Of a DNA stretch of 15,000 nucleotides, positions 7,842 to 15,000 are shown in pieces. Numbering within the stretch: position 1 is the first letter of the stretch; each line of letters starts with the position of its first letter. Below the pieces are notes generated by a model. That model saw nothing but the letters and a program-made list of their open reading frames with translations, was not told the DNA's origin and searched no databases. The stretch is taken from NCBI RefSeq assembly GCF_042767895.1, contig NC_091564.1, positions 18,889,056-18,904,055 on the forward strand. The letters run 5' to 3'. Source of the stretch: Penaeus vannamei (taxonomy: Eukaryota > Arthropoda > Malacostraca > Decapoda > Penaeidae). Position numbers and translations under genes: made by a program.

Positions 7842-10651
7842 AAGACAACTAGAAAGCGTGCATGAGAACAAGAATGCGTGCATGACAATAAGAATGCGTA
7901 CATGACAACAAGAATGTGTACATGACAACACGAATGCGTACATAACAAAAATGCGTACCTAATAGGAATGCGTACATGACAACAAGAATGCGAACATGAC
8001 AACAAGAATGCGTACATGACAACAAGAAAGCGTACATGACAGCAAGAATGCGTACATGACAACAAGTATACGTGCATGACAACAAGAATGCGTACATGGC
8101 AACAAGAATGCGTCCATGACAACAAGAATGCGTACATGACAACAAGAATGCGTACATGACAACAAGAAAGCGTACATGACAACAAGAATGCGTACATGAC
8201 AACAAGTATACGTGCATGACAACAAGAATGCGTACATGACAACAAGAATGCGTACATGACAACAAGAATGCGTACATGACAACAAGAATGCGTACATGAC
8301 AACAAGAATGCGTACATGACAACAAGAATGCGTACATGACAACAAGAATGCGTACATGACAACAAAATAGCTTACATGACAACAAGAATGCGTACATGAC
8401 AAGAATGCGTACATGACAACAAGAATGCGTACATGACAACAAGAATGCGTACATGACAACAAGAATGCGTACATGACAACAAGAATGCGTGCATGGCAAC
8501 AAGAATGCGTACATGACAACAAGAAAGCGTACATGACAACAAGAATGCGTACATAACAACAAGAATGCGTACATGGCAACAAGAATGCGTACATGACAAC
8601 AAGAATGCGTACATGACAACAAGAATGCGTACATGACAACAAGAATGCGTACATGACAACAAAAATGCGTACATGGCAACAAGAATACGTACATGACAAC
8701 AAGAAAGCATACATGACAACAAGAATGCGTACATGACAACAAGTATACGTGCATGACAACAAGAATGCGTACATGACAACAAGAATGTGTACATGACAAC
8801 AAGAATGCATGCATGGCAACCAGAATGCGTACATGACAAGAACGCGTACATAACAACAAGAATGTGTACATGACAACACGAATGCGTACATAACAAAAAT
8901 GTGTACCTAATAGGAATGCGTACATGACAACAAGAATGCGTACATGACAACAAGTATACGTGCATGACAACAAGAATGTGTACATGACAACAAGAATGTG
9001 TACATGGCAACAAGAATGCGTACATGACAACCAGAATGCGTACATGACAAGAACGCGTACATAACAACAAGAATGTGTACATGACAACACGAATGCGTAC
9101 ATAACAAAAATGTGTACCTAATAGGAATGCGTACATGACAACAAGAATGCGTACATGACAACAAGAAAGCGTACATGACAACAAGAATGCGTACATGACA
9201 ACAAGAAAGCGTACATGACAACAAGTATACGTGCATGACAACAAGAATGCATACATGACAACAAGAAAGCGTACATGACAACAAGAATGCGTACATGACA
9301 ACAAGAATGCGTACATGACAACAAGAAAGCGTACATGGCAACAAGAATGCGTACATGACAACAAGTATACGTGCATGACAACAAGAATGCGTACATGACA
9401 ACAAGAATGCGTACATGACAACAAGAATGCGTACATGGCAACAAGAATGCATACATGACAACAAGAAAGCGTACATGACAACAAGTATACGTGCATGACA
9501 ACAAGAATGCATACATGACAACAAGAAAGCGTACATGACAACAAGAATGCATACATGACAACAAGAATACGTACATGACAACAAGAAAGCGTACATGATA
9601 ACAAGTATACGTGCATGGCAACAAGAATGCATACATGACAACAAAAATGCGTACATGACAACAAGAATGCGTACATGACAACAAGAAAGCGTACATGGCA
9701 ACAAGAATGCGTACATGACAACAAGTATACGTGCATGACAACAAGAATGCGTACATGACAACAAGAATGCGTACATGACAACAAGAATGCGTACATGGCA
9801 ACAAGAATGCATACATGACAACAAGAAAGCGTACATGACAACAAGAAAGCGTACATGACAACAAGTATACGTACATGACAATAAGAATGCGTACATGACA
9901 ACAAGAATGTGCACATGACAACAAGAATGCGTACATAACAACAAGAATGCGTACATGACAACAAGAAAGCGTACATGGCAACAAGAATGCGTACATGACA
10001 ACAAGTATACGTGCATGACAACAAGAATGCGTATATGACAACAATAATGCGTACATAACAACAAGAAAGCGTACATGACAACAAGAATGCGTACATAACA
10101 ACAAGAAAGCGTACATGACAACAAGAAAGCGTACATGACAACAAGAATGAGTACATGACAACAAGAATGTACACATGACAACAAGAATGCGTACATAACA
10201 ACAAGAATGAGTACATGACAACAAGAATGCGTATATGACAACAATAATGCGTACATAACAACAAGAATGCGTACATGACAACAAGAATGCGTACATAACA
10301 ACAAGAATGCGTACATGACAATACGAATGCGTACATAACAAGAATGCGTACATAACAGGAATGCGTATATGACAACAAGAATGCGTACATGACCACACGA
10401 ATGTGTACATGACAACAAGAATACGTACATGACAACACGCATGCGTACATGACAACAAGAATGCGTACATGACAACTAGAATGCGTACATAACAACAAGA
10501 ATGCGTACATGATAACAAGAATGCGTACATGACAGTAAGAATGCGTACATAACAATAAGAATGCGTACATGACAACAAGAATGCGTACATGACAACAAGA
10601 ATGCGTACATGACAGTAAGAATGCGTACATGACAACAAGAAGGCGTACACG
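7842..10651. repeat. 20-bp minisatellite, about 140 copies
   Basis: The consensus monomer is aagaatgcgtacatgacaac. It repeats almost without length change for 2.8 kb; a few units are shortened, for example around 8400, 7945, 8893, 9104 and 10335. Recurrent variants are aagaaagcgt, aagtatacgtgcatgac, aatgcatac, aatgtgtac, acataac and acatggc. The aagtatacg variant is found at 8064, 8204, 8741, 8952, 9223, 9363, 9483, 9603, 9723, 9863 and 10003, giving 120- or 140-bp higher-order spacing in the right half. Because 20 is not a multiple of 3, every minus-strand frame reads the same 20-residue cycle without a stop. The very long Cys-rich minus-strand frames (up to 752 residues) are therefore artefacts. 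The array ends directly at the RT relic that starts at about 10653. Confidence 0.95.
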
Positions 10652-10652
10652 A

Positions 10653-11054
10653 AAATGCTATATTTGGTCAACACTACTGCATGGATGTGAAGGCTGGAAC
10701 ATCACTAAGCTAATGGAAGAAATGTTAATGGCAGTGGAGATGTGTGGTTTCAGAAGAATGCTGAACATTAGCTGGTCAAGAAGTATTAGGAAAGGCAGGA
10801 GGAGAGACAGCTGATGAAAAACTATTACAAAACTATTACAAAACTATTACAAAAAAGTTGCAATTCCTTGTAAGTCGTTTGAACAAGCTAGAAATATTGA
10901 GCCTAACAGGGAATATTGAAGGTACAGGATCTCAAAGATGGCCAGGCAAAAAAACATCTTGAAACATTAAATGAAAGGATTGGAGAGCCATTCGAGGGCA
11001 GCCGGAGGTAGAGGTGGCTGGAAGGGCATGGTCGCCAGTGTCACGGAAGAAAAT
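10653..11054 (+). mobile_element. 5'-truncated non-LTR retrotransposon RT C-terminal relic
   Basis: From 10653 the frame reads KCYIWSTLLHGCEGW and later FRRMLNISW. This matches the conserved VWSxLLYGCETW...EMWCYRRMLRISW segment downstream of the RT catalytic domain in many animal non-LTR elements (often labelled endonuclease-reverse transcriptase). After two in-frame stops near 10812 and an 11-bp triplication (10818-10850), another frame gives KLQFL, then LEILSLTGNIEGTGSQRW (compare LGKIEGxRxRGRQR), ending at a stop near 10960. A third frame near 11020-11050 gives GGWKGMVASV (compare the terminal WRSMVANV). All landmarks are collinear and on one strand. The RT core and endonuclease are absent; the 5' end is cut exactly at the minisatellite. 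It resembles RTE/BovB-type or Jockey-type C-termini, but the clade is uncertain. It is non-functional. Confidence 0.75.
10818..10850. repeat. 11-bp tandem triplication inside the RT relic
   Basis: aaaactattac occurs three times head to tail. The two extra copies add 22 bp, which is not a multiple of three. Upstream and downstream RT-like frames differ by exactly this shift (10629 frame versus 10855 frame), so the triplication is one of the frame-breaking lesions. Confidence 0.9.
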
Positions 11055-11081
11055 AAATCGTCATGCAACTGTTCGTATATA

Positions 11082-11153
11082 AACACACACAGACACACAC
11101 ACACACACACACACTCACTCACACACACACACACACAAACACACACACTCTCA

Positions 11154-11249
<96 letters not shown>

Positions 11250-11258
11250 CACACACAC
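11082..11258. repeat. (CA)n microsatellite
   Basis: (ac)n has a few ctcact and acaaac interruptions at the left. It is perfect from about 11157 to 11246 and ends in acgctcacacacacat. It starts about 30 bp after the last RT-like motif and is Z-DNA-prone. His-Thr frames on + and Cys-Val frames on - are artefacts. Confidence 0.97.
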
Positions 11259-11381
11259 ATATATATGTGCATGTACGTATGTATGTATATATGTATCTGT
11301 TCATGTATGTAAGCATACATTTTTATGTGTGTGTATGTATGTATGTATATATGCGTATATATACATACATACATATATATA

Positions 11382-11464
<83 letters not shown>

Positions 11465-11491
11465 ATATCTATCTATGTATATATCTATATC

Positions 11492-11566
<75 letters not shown>
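11259..11566. repeat. (TATG)/(TG) transition and (AT)n microsatellite
   Basis: 11259-11390 mixes tatgtatg, tgtgtg and catacat. (AT)n covers about 11391-11460, then there is a ctatatctatct interruption, then (AT)n to 11566. It is self-complementary and cruciform-prone. The Ile-Tyr frames are artefacts on both strands. Confidence 0.97.
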
Positions 11567-11568
<2 letters not shown>

Positions 11569-11790
11569 AATTAACAACAGGAAACAAAATAGGGAATATA
11601 TCGCTAAACAAAAGCCTTATCCTGACCCCGGGAATTCCCCCGTGTGATGCCCGACTCCACCGGCTCTCAGTCCGAGGAGAGAGACAGCCTAAGGACCGAT
11701 TGCGCTGACCGGGAAATGCAAGTTAATGAAAGAGCAATATGCTACGGAGACGTCAAGTGCATTTCGACGTGTTAGTGTATGTGGTTTGGT
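11567..11790. other. Unique GC-richer island, no gene recognised
   Basis: This is non-repetitive sequence of about 220 bp between (AT)n and the 51-bp minisatellite. It contains the palindrome gggaattccc at 11630-11639, which fits the general Rel/NF-kB consensus GGGRNWYYCC, but one such site is expected by chance at useful frequency. No frame or RNA gene is supported. Confidence 0.5.
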
Positions 11791-12156
11791 GTTTCGATTA
11801 TATTTTGGTATATTAGGGAGTTTTGGGGTTTTGGGGCATGAGGGAATCTGGTTCGATTATATTTTGGTATATTAGGGAGTTTTGGGGCATACGGGAATCT
11901 GGTTCGATTATATTTTGGTATATTAGGGAGTTTTGGGGCATAAGGGAATCTGGTTCGATTATATTTTGGTATATTAGGGAGTTTTGGGGCATAAGGGAAT
12001 CTGGTTCGATTATATTTTGGTATATTAGGGAGTTTTGGGGCATAAGGGAATCTGGTTCGATTATATTTTGGTATATTAGGGAGTTTTGGGGCATAAGGGA
12101 ATCTGGTTCGATTATATTTTGGTATATTAGGGAGTTTTGGGGCATACGGGAATCTG
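11791..12156. repeat. 51-bp minisatellite, seven copies
   Basis: Copies start at 11791 (60 bp, with an extra ttttgggg-like insertion), 11851, 11902, 11953, 12004, 12055 and 12106. Each contains gattatattttggtatatta, gggagttttggggcat and gggaatctg. Copies 3-6 look identical. Copies 2 and 7 have catacggg in place of cataaggg, and copy 1 has catgaggg. A degenerate partial copy follows to about 12200. Since 51 is divisible by three, open frames on both strands show 17-residue periodicity; I do not consider them genes. Confidence 0.95.
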
Positions 12157-12226
12157 GCATTATGGAGTATATGGTATTCTGATGCGCAAGGGAATCTGGT
12201 ACTGTGTATAGAGGGCATGTAATATG

Positions 12227-12375
12227 GTTTATGGTGTGGTGTATGGAAATGGAAAATGGTATATGATATGGTATATGGAAATGGAATATGGTTTATTGTG
12301 CGGTGTATGGAAATGGAAAATGGTATATGATATGGTATATGTAAATGGAAATGGTTATGATATGGTGTATGGAAA
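12227..12375. repeat. 64-bp repeat, two copies plus partial
   Basis: The block at 12227-12290 recurs at 12291-12354 with few changes: gtttat(g/t)gtg(t/c)ggtgtatgg, aaatggaaaatggtatatga, tatggtatatg. The words tatggaaatgg and gatatggt also occur in the tail to about 12378, so the 64-bp unit is itself built from shorter tatggaaatgg-like pieces. Confidence 0.85.
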
Positions 12376-12378
12376 TGG

Positions 12379-12540
12379 ACTGAGGTTGGACGATGTGGTC
12401 GTTGAACTGTACATCATTCTTTAATGTTGGTGTTATTTCTTCGCAATTATGCATAATGTTAATACCAAAATTAGCTTGAGATAGTCGATTACATGCAGCT
12501 AAAGGTAATTCACTTTTATCTTAATTTAGCGTTCTCTCTT
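12379..12540. other. Unique AT-rich stretch, no gene
   Basis: This is non-repetitive sequence with the 12-bp perfect palindrome attatgcataat at 12446-12457. No supported gene or site. Confidence 0.5.
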
Positions 12541-12650
<110 letters not shown>

Positions 12651-13064
12651 ATAAAAATATCCATAGAAATGTTACTGCATGACTCAAAATCGAAATAAAA
12701 TCGCACAAAGAGAACAGAAGTAACAACAACATCAAGAAAAGATAAATAAAAAAGAGAAAAAAAGAAAGAGAGAAAGAAAGAAAGAAAAAAAAAGTGTCTA
12801 CAAATAACCTCAAACATGCTCAAAGTCTGCATATTGGGACCGGAAGTACTTGGATGAAAGCGCACATCCTGGAAATTCAGCAAACACTTAATGAGACCAG
12901 AGAATGAAAATAAATCCGGGAGGAGGGAGGGGGGGAGAGAAATAATGAGGGGAAAGAGGACTGGCGAGGGGAAAGGGGAGAGGGAACGTATGAGGGGAGA
13001 CTTTGTGTACAGTTTACTCTCTGTGCCAGGTGTCAATATTTTGAAATGACGACGCAATGATGGA
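12651..13064. other. Mostly unique DNA with A-rich and G-rich patches, no gene
   Basis: 12740-12795 is (A/G)-rich with gaaagaaag. 12796-12900 is the least repetitive part. 12917-12990 is G/A-rich. The minus-strand 178-residue frame crossing the interval ends in (CT)n-derived Arg-Glu residues and shows no domain I recognise. Confidence 0.5.
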
Positions 13065-13250
13065 AATTATGAATATCAGTAAGGGAAGGAAGGGCGTAAG
13101 GAAAGAGAAAGGCGTAGAAGAGAGAGAGGGAGAAAAAACGAATTAAGAAAAAACAAAAATTATAGATATCATTAAGGGAAGGAAGGGCGTAAGGAAAGAG
13201 AAAGGCGTAGAAGAGAGAGAGGGAGAGAAACCGAAATAAGAGAAGAAGAA
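13065..13250. repeat. 93-bp tandem duplication
   Basis: Copy 1 at 13065-13157 and copy 2 at 13158-13250 share aattat, atatca(g/t)taagggaagg, aagggcgtaaggaaagagaa and aggcgtagaagagagagagg in the same order at an exact offset of 93. They diverge towards the 3' end. Because 93 is divisible by three, the minus-strand frame shows two 31-residue copies, but nothing else supports coding. Confidence 0.9.
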
Positions 13251-13479
13251 TGAGGAGTAAAAGAAGATAAGATATAAGAAAGAGGGAGAGAAAAACGTAA
13301 AAAGAAAACCCTATAAATATGACAAATATATACATATACACGTAGTCGGCCGCAAGACGCATCCTCGGGCGTCTTAGAGGTGTTAAGATAAGGACTGATA
13401 TAAGATAGCAAGGAGAATGTTGACGCTGCAAACAATGCTGCTGCTACTGTTCCTACTGATGGTGATGGCGGTGGCGTTA
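13251..13479. other. Purine-rich then unique island with hairpin
   Basis: 13251-13320 is A/G-rich. 13335-13430 is unique and contains aagacgc (13354-13360) and gcgtctt (13369-13375) around an 8-base loop, a short possible hairpin. 13440-13500 passes into gatggtgatggcggtggc words that open the following trinucleotide array. Confidence 0.6.
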
Positions 13480-14332
13480 GCGGCGGTTGTGGTGATGGCG
13501 GTGATGATAATGATGGACGGTTATGATGATAATGATAGTGATGATTAAAGATGATAACGGTGTTATTGATAATAATAATGAAAACGAAACGAATAAAAGT
13601 AAAAATAATAACAATGTAGTGATATATTTGTAATAATAATGATAATGATAATAACAAGAAATGATAATGATGATAACGATATTATATAATGATGATGCTG
13701 ATGATAATAATGACAGTAATAGTAATGATGATAATAATGATAACAATAGTAATAATAATAATGACAATGATACTAATAATAATTATAGTCGTCGTCGTAG
13801 TAGTAATAGTAGTAATAATAATGATAATAAAAATTATAATGATGTTGATGATGATGATACTGATAATAATGATAAGGATGATGATGGTGATAGGAATAGT
13901 AATAAGATAATAACAATAATAATAATGATAAGGATAATCATATCTACGATAATAATGATCATAATAATGATTGCATCAGTTACAGTAATAATGATGACAA
14001 TAATTGTAATGGTAAGGATAAATAAAATAAAAAAATAATGATAATGATAATAGCAATAATGATAATGGTAATGACAGCAAATGTATTGATAAGAAAATGC
14101 TAGTGAAAATAGTGACTGAAAATATGATGATGATAAAAATAGTAAACAAATAATGATGAAAATAATAACAAGAAATAGTAAAATTAATGATTTTTTAAAA
14201 ATAATGATGACATATTAATTAGTAATAATTAAAATGGTAATAATACAATCAGTGAAAATAACAATAACAATGAAACGATAACAACAACAACAACGATAAT
14301 AACAATAATAAAAAACAATGATAATAGTAATA

Positions 14333-14363
<31 letters not shown>

Positions 14364-15000
14364 TGATAATAACACTAATAACGATAATAATAATAATAAT
14401 AATAGCAATGACATTAATAATAATAACAGTAATGATAATTATAATAAAGTATTAGTAAAAATGATAATGAAACTAATGATAATAATGATAATAATGGTGG
14501 TGATAATGATAATAATAATAATGATGATAATGGTGGTGATAATGATAATAATAATAATGATAATAATGATGGTGATAATGATAATAATAATAATGATGAT
14601 AATAATGATAATAACATTAATGATAATAACAGAAATATAATAATAATGATGAAAATGATAATGGTAATTATCTAAATGATAATAATAACAGTAATGATGA
14701 TGATGATAACAATAATAATGATAATGATAATAATTTTGATAATATATAATGATAACAATAAGAGAGGTAATAATCATATTAATAGCAATAATGATAATGA
14801 TATCAATAATGATGGTAATGATAATAGTAATAATAATGATAGTGATAAAGATAATGTCATAATAATGATAATAAAAAGGAAGATAACAATGATGATAATA
14901 ATAATGATAATAACAATATTAACAATAATGGTTATGATAATTATGATTATATTAATAGTAGTTATCATGGAAATGATTATATTGATTGTAATAACAATAG
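13480..15000. repeat. Long imperfect GAT/AAT array with a 36-bp sub-repeat
   Basis: gataatgat, aataataat and gatgatgat words in 3-bp register continue to the end of the window and probably beyond. Interruptions such as agtcgtcgtcgtagtagt (13787-13804) are local expansions of other trinucleotides. Between 14496 and 14603 a 36-bp block beginning gg(t/-)ggtgataatgataat recurs three times (ggtgataatg at 14499, 14535 and 14571). Asn/Asp-rich + frames and Ile-rich - frames are artefacts. Confidence 0.9.

Noticed and set aside
7614..7865. 83-residue + strand ORF over the unique island
   Set aside because: It has no recognisable domain and its 3' end runs into the minisatellite. Its length is within chance for this composition.
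8372..10630. 752-residue minus-strand ORF and several overlapping 300-500-residue ORFs
   Set aside because: All frames of the array read the same 20-residue cycle, because the unit length is not a multiple of three and the minus strand lacks stops. There is no promoter, no splice evidence and no domain.
7842..10651. CRISPR-like array
   Set aside because: The 20-bp units are directly adjacent with no spacers, the context is eukaryotic, and no cas genes are present. It is a minisatellite.
11791..12156. Telomere-like TTAGGG in each 51-bp unit
   Set aside because: The hexamer occurs only once per 51 bp, in 'tattagggag'. There is no tandem TTAGGG or arthropod TTAGG array.
11772..12218. Repeat proteins with a 17-residue period on both strands
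   Set aside because: A 51-bp tandem repeat keeps frame automatically. Both strands are open and no domain or flanking gene structure supports coding.

Overview
This window looks like non-coding eukaryotic DNA made mostly of simple-sequence repeats. It holds nearly every class: (GA)n/(CT)n, (CA)n, (AT)n, (TCC)n, (GAT/AAT)n, (ATCT/ATCC)n, homopolymers, and several minisatellites with units of 20, 51, 64 and about 95-160 bp. Decapod crustaceans, especially penaeid shrimps, are known for this density and mix, so a decapod is my best guess. That is inferred from repeat style only, because no species-diagnostic gene is present. I see no intact protein-coding gene, no rRNA or tRNA, and nothing bacterial. 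The long open frames are by-products of repeats that lack stop codons.

Layout. 1-180 is a degenerate 20/13-bp minisatellite, followed by a short unique stretch, a T22 run and a G-rich tract. 559-774 is a GAT/ATT array. 991-1055 is a short island that recurs in diverged form at 5671-5755, in both cases directly before a long G/A-rich tract. 1064-2005 is a nested satellite whose units carry variable (GA)n cores. 2231-3348 is mainly polypyrimidine, and 3433-4150 is a GAT/AAT array. 4198-4386 is a (TCC)-rich tract, followed by a unique island and A-rich DNA. 5014-5225 is a badly decayed reverse-transcriptase (RT) C-terminal fragment. 5286-5610 is a (CG)(CA)(CT) run. 5755-6740 is a GGGA-type minisatellite with strong G-quadruplex potential. 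6751-6980 is an ATC/ATT array. 7303-7600 is a tetranucleotide array.

7842-10651 is the largest element: about 140 copies of a 20-bp minisatellite with visible higher-order structure. It stops directly against a second, clearer non-LTR RT C-terminal relic (10653-11054). That relic runs into (CA)n and (AT)n (11082-11566). 11791-12156 is a 51-bp minisatellite with seven copies, and 12227-12375 is a 64-bp repeat. 12541-12650 is (CT)n, 13065-13250 is a 93-bp tandem duplication, and 13480-15000 is a long GAT/AAT array.

There is no gene system acting together here. The noteworthy content is the repeat architecture. It includes two retroelement 3' ends that each lead into a CA-type microsatellite, a paired island next to purine tracts, nested satellites, and a minisatellite whose variants record duplication history and possibly CpG decay. 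I found no convincing new functional system.
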